DNA of 33,473 bases from DASPKX01 sp035627835 (GTDB lineage: Bacteria; Verrucomicrobiota; Verrucomicrobiia; Limisphaerales; SXQI01): NCBI GenBank assembly GCA_035627835.1, contig DASPKX010000028.1:1-33473 (forward strand), written 5' to 3'. Shown piece by piece: positions 15,326 through 22,478 of this stretch. The position numbers were made by a program, and so were the translations under genes. Under the pieces are notes generated by a model, which saw only the letters and a list, made by a program, of their open reading frames with translations, ran no database searches and was not told where the DNA came from. Positions within the stretch are counted from its first letter, which is position 1, and every line of letters starts with the position of its first letter.

Positions 15326-17490
15326 AGGAGTTCCCGGCAGGCGAAGAGTTGCACCGTCCGCACTGGACGGCCGCGGTACTGGATCTCGCGCAGACCTAGG
15401 TCTGTCACAGATCTGAATTGGGATGTGAGCGCCTCTGGAGCGGGCTCCGCTTCTGTGGCTCGACGGATGAAAATCGCGTTTTGGCCACGGCGGCTTTCGT
15501 AGGTGGGCCAGAAATAGAATTGGTTCAGCGGGATTGGTGACTTCAGGTAGTAGGTGAACGGCGAACCTTTAAGGTGCGCGGCTTTGGCGGGGGGATTGTA
15601 GAAAGTCATAAGGCTGGTGATGCCATAATGGCCCCCTATGACGAACACTTCCCTACCCTCTTGCTGCAACACCTGCCGCTCGGTTTCCAGCATTTGAGCT
15701 GTGGCTTTCCACCCGCGAACGCGCACGAGGGGATCGACCTTGGTGGGCAACGGGCGTCCCGCAACTTTGTTGATGAGGTTGGTGTCGTGCAGGAAAACGA
15801 TCACTGGAATGCCGATGCAGAGTGCGACGGTGAGTTGAAGGCGCGCAGAACGGGGCGCTTCGCGCCAACTGCGAAGCAGATGGAGAGCTGCGAGACCGAG
15901 GAGCGGAACCACAGCGGGGGCGATCCAGTTCGGCTGCACGCGCGAGCGGAGTGACAGGAGCAGATAGAAGATGAACACAGGCGCTCCCATGCAGACGAGG
16001 TAGGCGGGAAGTGGGTTCTCGCGCAGGCGGCGCGCGTAATAAACGGTGGACACGATGGCCAGAACCGCGAAGACAGGGTTCAAGAGAAAGAGTTCCCCGC
16101 CAACAAAGTCGATGAAGTATTTGAGCGTGAAGCGCCATTTCTTCACGAGCCCGCCGCGCTCCGCGAGGTGGGTCATGGTGATCCAGTCGTGCTGCGCGTT
16201 CCAAACGAGGACGGGAGTGAAGCTGAGGAGAAGGATGAGAAGCGCCAGCCATGGTCCTGGGCGGCGCAATTGAGCGCGCCAAGCAGGATTCACTGTGAAA
16301 ACGAGGGCGAATGAGAGAACCTGGAAAAGGGCGACGTACTTGCTGAGGAACCCGAGGCCGAGACAAACGCCCGTTAGCATCCATTTCCAGAGAGAGTAGC
16401 GCTGGAGCGCTGACCAGCCCGCGAGCATCGCCATGCCCCAAAAGAAAACGGAGAGGGCATCAATGGTCATGAGCGTGGCGCCAACCGCGAGCATGGGAGA
16501 TGCTGACAGCGCGGCGAATAGAAGCAGCCCTGCGCGTGAACTGATCTCACGGGAAAACCAGCGGACAAAGCAGGCGCTTAGAATTGCGGCGAGCAGCGGC
16601 GAGAGAAAGCGGACGCCGAATTCGTTGTGGCCGAACAACGATGTGCCAAGGAATTGCGCATAAGCGATGAGTGGTGGCTTGCTGTAATAGCTTGGCGCGA
16701 GGTGTTGAGACCAGAGCCATTGATAGGCTTCGTCTTCACTCAGCTCGATTTTCCCGCCACCGATGTAGGCCCATCGCAGGAGCGAGAGCGCCCCAATCAA
16801 GACGTAAGCGAGGCGCTCCCATTGGCGGCCGCGTGTGCGTTCATAGTTCTGATCTGTGCCGGAGAGGTGAAGCTCGGCAACTGTCTCCAATCCGCCTCGA
16901 GGCGGGAGAAGCGAAGGCAAACGAGCCCACCAGAGCGGGAACCATTTTCGACCGAGGCTCCGCCAAAGCGCTTGCAAGATCCCGAGCACGAGAAACGTTG
17001 AAAGCACACCCACGCCCACGCCCCCCAGCACATCGAGTGGATAATGAACCCCAACGTAGATGCGCGAAAATCCGACGAGCGAGCCGAGGGCAAAGACAAT
17101 CCAGAAGGCTCGACGGTAGTAGATCCAGACAAGGCTCGCGGCCGCGAACCAGTTGGCTGCATGGGAAGATGGAAAGCTGCCGCTGCCGCCTTTACCCACG
17201 AGCACGCGCGCGTCGGGAATACTGAGAAACGGACGGTCACGGCCGACGAGATCCTTGATCTTATCGCAAAGGAAGCCGTCCGCGACGGACACGCTCAGCA
17301 CTAAAAGGAGCAAAAAAAGGCGCCCTTTCAGACCGCCCTTCCAGATGAGCCAAATGGCGAGCAGAAGGAGGGCGGGAATAAAGAGCTTGTTCCAGGCAAA
17401 GAAAGGCATGGCCCAATCCAGGATTGGATTGGCCAACCCGCGGTTGAGCAGGAGAAAAATTGAGCGATCCAACTCGAGCAGTGAGCCCAT
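15322..17490 (-). CDS. PAP2 phosphatase fused to GT39/ArnT-like glycosyltransferase
   Basis: This 722-residue membrane protein has two enzyme parts. Residues ~1-180 are a PAP2 lipid phosphatase with all three signature motifs: K79-x6-R86-P87, P107-S-S-H110, and S142-R143-x5-H149-x3-D153. Residues ~225-722 are a GT39 (PMT/ArnT-type) transferase with the periplasmic-loop acidic pair D253-E254 in LSEDEAYQWLW, then SYYSKPPLIAY and about ten helices. GT39 enzymes use polyprenyl-phosphate sugars; PAP2 enzymes dephosphorylate polyprenyl or lipid phosphates. One chain could couple sugar transfer to carrier recycling, or remove a lipid A phosphate and decorate it. The frame is continuous through the linker (about 180-225). 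It is preceded 13 bases upstream by apt and overlaps the glycosylase gene. Confidence 0.9.
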   Translation of the reverse strand: MGSLLELDRSIFLLLNRGLANPILDWAMPFFAWNKLFIPALLLLAIWLIWKGGLKGRLFLLLLVLSVSVADGFLCDKIKDLVGRDRPFLSIPDARVLVGKGGSGSFPSSHAANWFAAASLVWIYYRRAFWIVFALGSLVGFSRIYVGVHYPLDVLGGVGVGVLSTFLVLGILQALWRSLGRKWFPLWWARLPSLLPPRGGLETVAELHLSGTDQNYERTRGRQWERLAYVLIGALSLLRWAYIGGGKIELSEDEAYQWLWSQHLAPSYYSKPPLIAYAQFLGTSLFGHNEFGVRFLSPLLAAILSACFVRWFSREISSRAGLLLFAALSASPMLAVGATLMTIDALSVFFWGMAMLAGWSALQRYSLWKWMLTGVCLGLGFLSKYVALFQVLSFALVFTVNPAWRAQLRRPGPWLALLILLLSFTPVLVWNAQHDWITMTHLAERGGLVKKWRFTLKYFIDFVGGELFLLNPVFAVLAIVSTVYYARRLRENPLPAYLVCMGAPVFIFYLLLSLRSRVQPNWIAPAVVPLLGLAALHLLRSWREAPRSARLQLTVALCIGIPVIVFLHDTNLINKVAGRPLPTKVDPLVRVRGWKATAQMLETERQVLQQEGREVFVIGGHYGITSLMTFYNPPAKAAHLKGSPFTYYLKSPIPLNQFYFWPTYESRRGQNAIFIRRATEAEPAPEALTSQFRSVTDLGLREIQYRGRPVRTVQLFACRELL

Positions 17491-17503
17491 GCTCGCGAGC
17501 TGA

Positions 17504-18040
17504 TCAGTACGTTACGAGAGAACGGATGTTGATGCCCTGCAGCTTTTGACGGCCGTCCAGGAAGCCGAGTTCGATGAAGAACCGGGCTTCGAGAATTCGG
17601 GCGCCGATCTTCTGGACGAGAGCCGCAGCAGCTCCAGCGGTGCCGCCGGTGGCCAGCAAGTCGTCCACCAGCAAAACACGGCTGCCCGCATGCAAAGCAT
17701 CGGTGTGCAGGGCGATGGTATTGGCGCCGTACTCAAGGTCGTAGGCTTGCTCGATCGTGGTGTAGGGAAGCTTCCCTTTTTTGCGAATCGGGACGAACCC
17801 CGCTTTCAGCTTCACTGCGGCGGCAGCGGCAAAGATGAAGCCGCGCGCGTCAATGCCCACGACGGAATCGATATCGCCAGGAGCGTAGCCGTCGGTCAGC
17901 AGATCAATGGCGCCGCTGAACAGGCGAGCATCCGCCAGAACAGGAGTGATGTCCTTGAACTGGATGCCGGGCTTCGGAAAGTCAGGGATATTCCTGACTT
18001 TCGCTTCAAGTTCAGCGGGCGTGACAACGGCTTTGCTCAT
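17504..18040 (-). CDS. apt: adenine phosphoribosyltransferase
   Basis: The 178-residue protein converts adenine and PRPP to AMP in purine salvage. It has the family N-terminus IPDFPKPGIQFKDITPVL (18-35), SVVGIDARGFIF, the substrate loop RKKGKLPY, and the PRPP-binding motif VLLVDDLLATGGTA (122-135). Length is normal. It lies 39 bases after rpoD and 13 bases before the PAP2-GT39 gene on the same strand, so it is probably co-transcribed with both. AGCAGGG lies just before the ATG. The cytoplasmic role is established for the family; nothing unusual is seen. Confidence 0.96.
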   Translation of the reverse strand: MSKAVVTPAELEAKVRNIPDFPKPGIQFKDITPVLADARLFSGAIDLLTDGYAPGDIDSVVGIDARGFIFAAAAAVKLKAGFVPIRKKGKLPYTTIEQAYDLEYGANTIALHTDALHAGSRVLLVDDLLATGGTAGAAAALVQKIGARILEARFFIELGFLDGRQKLQGINIRSLVTY

Positions 18041-18079
18041 CGCCCTGCTAGATAATGTTTTTCCCCGGAGGGTTAAACA

Positions 18080-19324
18080 CTATTTTTGCACGGCTTCGAG
18101 CTTCTCGATCATCTTGCGAAGCTTGTTGAGGGCGATGTTTTGAATCTGCCGAACACGCTCGCGAGTGACCCCGAATTTTTCGCCGACTTCCTCCAACGTC
18201 TTCTCCGAGCCGCCATCCAGGCCGAAGCGGTAGCGGAGGATCGTTGCTTCACGGGAGTCGAGCGTCTTGATCATCTCATGAAGCATCTTGGTGACGGTTT
18301 TGTCCTCAAGCTGCTCGTATGGAGTGTCGGCGTTCTCGTCCTGGACGACCTCGGCGAAGTTGTTGGAATCATCGTCACCGATGGGGGCATCCAGCGAGGC
18401 CGGGCGAATCGCGGCGGTGCGCAATTGCGCTACGCGCGAGGCGGAAATGCCCAACTCATCACCCAACTCCTCGTCCGTTGGCTCGCGGCCAAGCTCTTCC
18501 TGGAGCTTGAGACCTGTGCGGCGCATCTTGGAGATTTTATCCACCAAGTGGACCGGGAGACGGATGGTTTTGGATTGATTGGCGAGGGCGCGCTTAATGG
18601 ATTGCTTGATCCACCAGGAGCCGTAGGTCGAGAGCTTGCCGCCCTTGGCGGGGTCAAAGCGCTCCACAGCTTTCATGAGGCCGATGTTGCCTTCGTTGAT
18701 GAGATCGAGCAGAGGAAGGCCCAAGCCTTCGTAATCGTGCGCGATCTTCACCACGAGGCGGAGGTTCGCCTTGATCATCAGTTCGCGAGCCTTCTTGTCG
18801 CCCTTCTTGATCTTGGCCGCGAGTTCGATCTCCTGATCCGGAGTCAATAGCGCGACCTGGCCGATCTCGCGGAGGTAAAGCTTGATGGCGGTGTCGCCAT
18901 CGTAAGCGCTGCGCTGCTCCTTCTCGGGCAGGAGATTACTCTCGGTGTCGCGCGGGACGATGGGCGATTCCTCGCCGAACTTGTCTTCGGCCTCCACAGC
19001 GGCGAGATCCTCGGGCTTTGGCTCTGCTTCTTCGTCCTCCTCCTCTTCCTCAGCCTCCTCGTTGGCTGCTGCCGGAGCCTTGGGAGCCACAGGTTTAGCC
19101 GGGACGTTCTTGTCGGCGAGCGCGCGGGGGCGGAGTTCCTCGTCCGTCTCAGGAGCTGGGTGCCGGTGAGATTTGGCGTCCTCGCCCTTGGCGGCCCGGC
19201 GCAGTTCGCGGTCCTCGCGCTCCTCAAGCTCGGCAGAGCTGTGTTGAGTCTTACTGCGGGGTTCTGTGCGAACGGCAGCCTTGGGCCGTGCGGCGGGTTT
19301 AGATTTGTTCTCCTTCGTTGCCAT
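18080..19324 (-). CDS. rpoD: RNA polymerase primary sigma factor (RpoD/SigA)
   Basis: This is a 414-residue sigma-70 factor. After a long charged, Ala/Pro/Glu-rich N-terminus with an acidic run (EEAEEEEEDEEAEP), the conserved core appears. Region 1.2 is TAIKLYLREIGQVALLT; region 2 includes LLDLINEGNIGLMKAVERF and STYGSWWIKQSIKRAL; region 3 is RLPVHLVDKISKM; region 4.2 ends with TLEEVGEKFGVTRERVRQI. Region 1.1 is replaced by the low-complexity segment. I prefer ATG 19324 (MATKENKSK); in-frame starts at 19333 and 19369 are possible. The complete regions 1.2-4 favour the housekeeping sigma, though a paralogue cannot be excluded. The 362-base upstream gap (19325-19686) holds no gene, only the terminator and palindrome listed separately; I see no reliable promoter. 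Confidence 0.95.
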   Translation of the reverse strand: MATKENKSKPAARPKAAVRTEPRSKTQHSSAELEEREDRELRRAAKGEDAKSHRHPAPETDEELRPRALADKNVPAKPVAPKAPAAANEEAEEEEEDEEAEPKPEDLAAVEAEDKFGEESPIVPRDTESNLLPEKEQRSAYDGDTAIKLYLREIGQVALLTPDQEIELAAKIKKGDKKARELMIKANLRLVVKIAHDYEGLGLPLLDLINEGNIGLMKAVERFDPAKGGKLSTYGSWWIKQSIKRALANQSKTIRLPVHLVDKISKMRRTGLKLQEELGREPTDEELGDELGISASRVAQLRTAAIRPASLDAPIGDDDSNNFAEVVQDENADTPYEQLEDKTVTKMLHEMIKTLDSREATILRYRFGLDGGSEKTLEEVGEKFGVTRERVRQIQNIALNKLRKMIEKLEAVQK

Positions 19325-19610
19325 AACTTTCATTCCAACGCGCGGTTTGCGCTCCTTGCTAAGTATCACGATGCGCTGAGGCTTGATTGGCAGGTATCAG
19401 GAAAACGCCTATTGGGTGTTCCCGAATTCGATGGAGCGTCGCCTCACTGAGTTCGACAGAAGTGTGGCGGGTTTGTTCGATAGGGCGCTTCGGGGATTTA
19501 GGCTGAAGGTGAACATCCTTTGTCCTTGAGGTGACGGGGATTACCGAGGTGGGACAACGCATGAGAGGACGGTGCAGGGGGTTAAAGCGCAGGTAGTGCA
19601 AGACGAACAC

Positions 19611-19629
19611 GCCCGGTCGGGGACCGGGC
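19611..19629. repeat. short perfect palindrome GCCCGGTC-GGG-GACCGGGC
   Basis: An 8-bp perfect inverted repeat with a 3-base spacer lies just beyond the yugP-like terminator. There is no T-run on either side, so it is unlikely to be a second intrinsic terminator. Its shape resembles dispersed REP-like intergenic palindromes, but only one copy is present in this window. Confidence 0.5.
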
Positions 19630-19634
19630 CTACC

Positions 19635-19665
19635 AAACAAAAAGCCGCCCCGGGTGAGGCGGCTT
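19635..19665 (-). terminator. intrinsic terminator of the YugP-like peptidase gene
   Basis: Read on the minus strand, AAGCCGCC and GGCGGCTT form an 8-bp GC-rich stem around an 8-base loop (19642-19665), followed at once by TTTTTGTTT. It starts 22 bases after the peptidase stop. This is the clearest rho-independent terminator in the window, and it separates this gene from the rpoD promoter region. Confidence 0.88.
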
Positions 19666-19686
19666 GCGAAAGGTTTTGGTGCGGGG

Positions 19687-20376
19687 TTAGGAGCGGTCGT
19701 TGCCGCTGCGAGCCATCATGATCAGCTGCAACAATGTCAGGACAGATGAGACCATGGCTGCGACGTAGGTCAAAGCGGCGGCGTTCAGAACCTTTGCCAC
19801 ACCCGGGCGTTCTTCGCTGCGAATCAAGCCGAGCTGGAACAGTTGATCCTTGGCGCGACGGCTGGCGTCGAACTCCACCGGCAACGTGATCACTTGGAAC
19901 AAGGTAATGACTGCAAAGATGCCGATGGCGATCGGCAGCATCTGCTGGAACATACCCATAATCATGCCCAGCAGGAGGATGCCCTGCCAAGCGTAGGACG
20001 CGAATTGCGTGGCCGGGACCATCCACATGCGGGCCTTTAACGGAGCGTAACCGACGCGATGCTGAAGGGCGTGGCCGGCTTCATGAGCGGCGACACCGAC
20101 GGCAGCGACGGAATAGCCGTGGTAATTCTCGCTCGAGAGGAACAGGGCTTTCTTCGTGGGGTCGTAATGGTCTGTAAGATGGCCGGGGACTTCATTGACG
20201 GGCATCCCGCGGAGGCCTGCGGAATCCAGAATGGCGCGGGCAGCCTGGGCGCCAGTCATCCCGTTGCTGACGGGAACCTGCACGAAGCGGCTGTAAATGC
20301 TCTTGAGCTTGAACTGGGCATAGAGGCCCAGGATCAAACCAGGAATTGCGAACCACCAAAATTGACCAAGTATCAT
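19687..20376 (-). CDS. YugP-type membrane zinc metallopeptidase
   Basis: This is a 229-residue integral membrane protein of the Zn-peptidase-2/YugP family. It has an N-terminal helix and then the zinc motif H98-E-A-G-H102 in VAAHEAGHALQH, three helices, and the third-ligand region PVEFDASRRA (E168, D170). A final helix (ALTYVAAMVSSVLTLLQLI) closes the protein. The catalytic residues are intact. The family is widespread, but its physiological substrate is not established; membrane-protein quality control is a reasonable guess. It is monocistronic by the terminator directly downstream. The ATG at 20376 is preceded by AAGGAG, five bases upstream. Confidence 0.92.
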   Translation of the reverse strand: MILGQFWWFAIPGLILGLYAQFKLKSIYSRFVQVPVSNGMTGAQAARAILDSAGLRGMPVNEVPGHLTDHYDPTKKALFLSSENYHGYSVAAVGVAAHEAGHALQHRVGYAPLKARMWMVPATQFASYAWQGILLLGMIMGMFQQMLPIAIGIFAVITLFQVITLPVEFDASRRAKDQLFQLGLIRSEERPGVAKVLNAAALTYVAAMVSSVLTLLQLIMMARSGNDRS

Positions 20377-20574
20377 ATCTCCTTGTCCTTATCTGACACT
20401 CCAAACCAGCGGGACATTCAAAGTAACCGCCCCACTAGAAGGTAGCGCCGGTGGTGTTTAGCGAAAGGTGTGCCAGGAGAAAAGGAGGTAATTGAGCGTG
20501 TGGGAGGGCGCCGTTGCGCCAGAAGTGACCAACGGAACAGGATGTGTGACAAAACTACTCGCGAAGGGCGACCC

Positions 20575-20712
20575 TCAGCAACCGAGCAAGAGATCGGAAG
20601 CGTCTCCATCCCCAGCATCGTTCTGCTGCGACGGATTTAGCTCAGGCGCTTTCGTGCGTGGAGCCGGGAGTTCCAAAGCCCCTTCGTCATCGGAATTGAT
20701 GATATTGTTCAT
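20575..20712 (-). CDS. candidate 45-residue small peptide
   Basis: A 45-codon frame runs from ATG 20712 to TGA 20575. The product begins MNNIINSDDEGALELPAPR and ends in an acidic stretch, DAGDGDASDLLLGC. It is acidic and hydrophilic with one C-terminal cysteine, so a peptide precursor or a disordered protein is conceivable. The upstream TTGGAT is only a weak ribosome-binding site. It lies 99 bases downstream of another small minus-strand ORF. No modifying enzyme or transporter is adjacent. The stretch 20377-20574 between it and the YugP-like gene shows no supported feature. This may be chance. Confidence 0.35.
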   Translation of the reverse strand: MNNIINSDDEGALELPAPRTKAPELNPSQQNDAGDGDASDLLLGC

Positions 20713-20811
20713 ATCCAACAGCCGGGCAGCAGAGCTTGCGCGGCCATTGGGGAGTAAAGCGCTGGGAAAGGCTGGACTCTATCGGGCTTTGCCGGAAAGT
20801 GGGCCTCAGGG

Positions 20812-20985
20812 CTATTCGACTGCGGCAGATTCCGCCAACTCACGGCTTTTGGGGGCGCGTTGAGGTTTGCGCGAGGAGCGCGAAGCGGCCCAACTGTAAT
20901 GCTCGCGGCCTGCGCCCTCTTCCATGCGTTCCGTAACCTGTTCGAGATCCGTGCTGTTCATTGTTTGTGCCTCCGCCAGGGTCAT
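20812..20985 (-). CDS. candidate 57-residue small charged protein
   Basis: ATG 20985 is preceded by GAGAGG with a 6-base spacer, a good ribosome-binding site, and opens a 57-codon frame ending in TAG at 20812. The product starts MTLAEAQTMNSTDLEQ, has an N-terminal acidic helix-forming part (to about residue 29) and a basic middle (SRSSRKPQRAPKSREL). No signal or membrane segment is visible and I recognise no family. It lies in the 731-base gap between the YugP-like gene and the efflux operon. The good ribosome-binding site makes it better supported than its neighbour at 20575-20712. An internal ATG at 20961 is an alternative start. Confidence 0.5.
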   Translation of the reverse strand: MTLAEAQTMNSTDLEQVTERMEEGAGREHYSWAASRSSRKPQRAPKSRELAESAAVE

Positions 20986-21075
20986 AGCTTTCCTCTCGGA
21001 GCCATCATGGAGACTGAAATACCTACGTAAATCAGCGTAGCCCTAAGAAGGGTGTCAGGTTTTGGTGAGGATGAG

Positions 21076-21100
21076 GGGCAGAAATCCTGAATAACTGCCC
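21076..21100 (-). terminator. weak hairpin after the efflux operon
   Basis: GGGCAG (21076-21081) and CTGCCC (21095-21100) can pair with a 13-base loop, 7 bases beyond the stop of the outer-membrane factor gene. A second possible stem, CCGGTG with CACCGG, surrounds the stop codon itself. Neither has a T-run, so termination here may be factor-dependent. Confidence 0.35.
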
Positions 21101-21107
21101 GGTGTGG

Positions 21108-22478
21108 TTAAAGGCCACCGGCGAAAGATTTGTAAACACCGAGCAGGCTTATGGCAGCGGAGGTTCTGCTTTGCACGACCTGCTCCTGCAAAGCCAGCAG
21201 TGTGCGCTCCGCGTCGAGAACGCTCAGGAAGTCGGCGACCCCTTCACGATAGCGTTGGCGAGCCAGGTCGGCGGCTTCGGCGGCAGCCCGCTCGGCTTGC
21301 TCCAGAAGGCCATGGCGCTCGCGTTCACGGCTGAGCGAAACCAGGGAGTTTTCCGTTTCTTCCAAGGCGAGGAGCACGGTTTGCTCGTAGATGGCCAAAG
21401 CGGCCTCAGCACGGGCATCGGCTGCTTTGATGCGCTGGCGGACGCGGCCAAGGTCGAATGCGGCCCAGGAAAGTCGCGGGCCAAAGCCGAAGAAGCCAGC
21501 GCCGCTATTGCCCAGGCCGGAGACGCTGTCGGACTGAACGCCGATCCGGCCGCTGAACGTCAGACGGGGGAAGAGTTCGGCGACTTCCACACCGATGCGT
21601 GCAGTGGCGGCGGCCAGGGAACGTTCCGCAGCGCGAATGTCTGGCCGGGAGCGAAGGACGGCTTCAGGGGTTTCGACGATGATCTCGCTGGGCGCCACCG
21701 GGAATGGGGCCGGAGCCCGAAGCTCTTGATAGAGGGCCGTGGGTTGCGCGCCAGTGAGGATGGCCACCCGATGGGCGGAACGGTGGATCTGCGCCTCCAA
21801 CGGTGGAATGGAAGCGAGGGTGGCGTTCAGAAGAGAGCGGGCGCGGGCGACGTCGAGTTGGGTTCCCTCCCCGCCTTCGCGAAGGGCTTCAGCCAGTTGC
21901 AGTGTCTGTGTCTGGTTGGTGGCGTTGCGTTGGGCGACGGCGAGCAGGGCTTGCGCGCCACGAAGTTCGAGGTAGTTCACCGCCAATTCAGCACGGAGAG
22001 CGACAAGGATGTCGTCGCGAGAGGCTTCAACCGATTCGACGGTGGCCCGAGCTGCTTCAACGTCGCGACGAACAGCGCCCCAGATATCGAGTTCCCAACT
22101 GGCATCGAATCCAGCGTCATAAAGCTCACCACGGCGTTGCTGGCCGGAAGTGCGGCTGCGTTGGAACCGCTCGTAACCGGCGCCGCTGCGGACGGTGGGT
22201 GCGAAATCGAAGCGACCCTCGCGCCAGAGCGCACGAGCTTCGCGCAGACGAGCCTCGGCGATCCGGAGGTCGTGATTGTTTGCGCTGGCCTCCCCGATGA
22301 GGCGCGCGAGAAGGGGGTCGTTGAACGTTGCCCACCAATGAGGCGCTGCGAGTGCGTCGTTGGTTGTGGCGTTATGGAAGGCAGCGGGAACAGCCACTTT
22401 GGGCTGTTGATAGCCCGGGCCGACTGCGCACCCCGCGAGGAACAGGGCGGCCAGACCGCTTAAAATTACATTACGCAT
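21108..22478 (-). CDS. outer-membrane efflux lipoprotein (OprM/NodT family)
   Basis: The 456-residue protein is the TolC-like channel of the RND pump. A signal peptide ends in the lipobox LAGC (C17), followed by VGPGYQQPKVAVP, the standard N-terminus of the OprM/NodT group. Two outer-membrane-factor repeats follow (about 60-250 and 265-450), rich in long coiled helices, with DIRAAERSLAAATARIG and GLGNSGAGFFGFGPRLSWAAFDLGR in the second. The start overlaps the pump stop by eight bases, so the three efflux genes form one operon in the order adaptor, pump, channel. The whole complex would span both membranes and expel small hydrophobic compounds. Confidence 0.94.
   Translation of the reverse strand: MRNVILSGLAALFLAGCAVGPGYQQPKVAVPAAFHNATTNDALAAPHWWATFNDPLLARLIGEASANNHDLRIAEARLREARALWREGRFDFAPTVRSGAGYERFQRSRTSGQQRRGELYDAGFDASWELDIWGAVRRDVEAARATVESVEASRDDILVALRAELAVNYLELRGAQALLAVAQRNATNQTQTLQLAEALREGGEGTQLDVARARSLLNATLASIPPLEAQIHRSAHRVAILTGAQPTALYQELRAPAPFPVAPSEIIVETPEAVLRSRPDIRAAERSLAAATARIGVEVAELFPRLTFSGRIGVQSDSVSGLGNSGAGFFGFGPRLSWAAFDLGRVRQRIKAADARAEAALAIYEQTVLLALEETENSLVSLSRERERHGLLEQAERAAAEAADLARQRYREGVADFLSVLDAERTLLALQEQVVQSRTSAAISLLGVYKSFAGGL

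Noticed and set aside
20492..20863. 123-codon plus-strand frame in the gap between yugP-like and efflux genes
   Set aside because: Serine/alanine/glycine-rich low-order translation with no ribosome-binding site; the minus-strand small ORFs fit better.
21102..22463. 453-codon plus-strand frame opposite the outer-membrane factor gene
   Set aside because: It mirrors the codon pattern of the well-supported OprM/NodT gene on the minus strand; GC-rich codons leave an open antisense frame.
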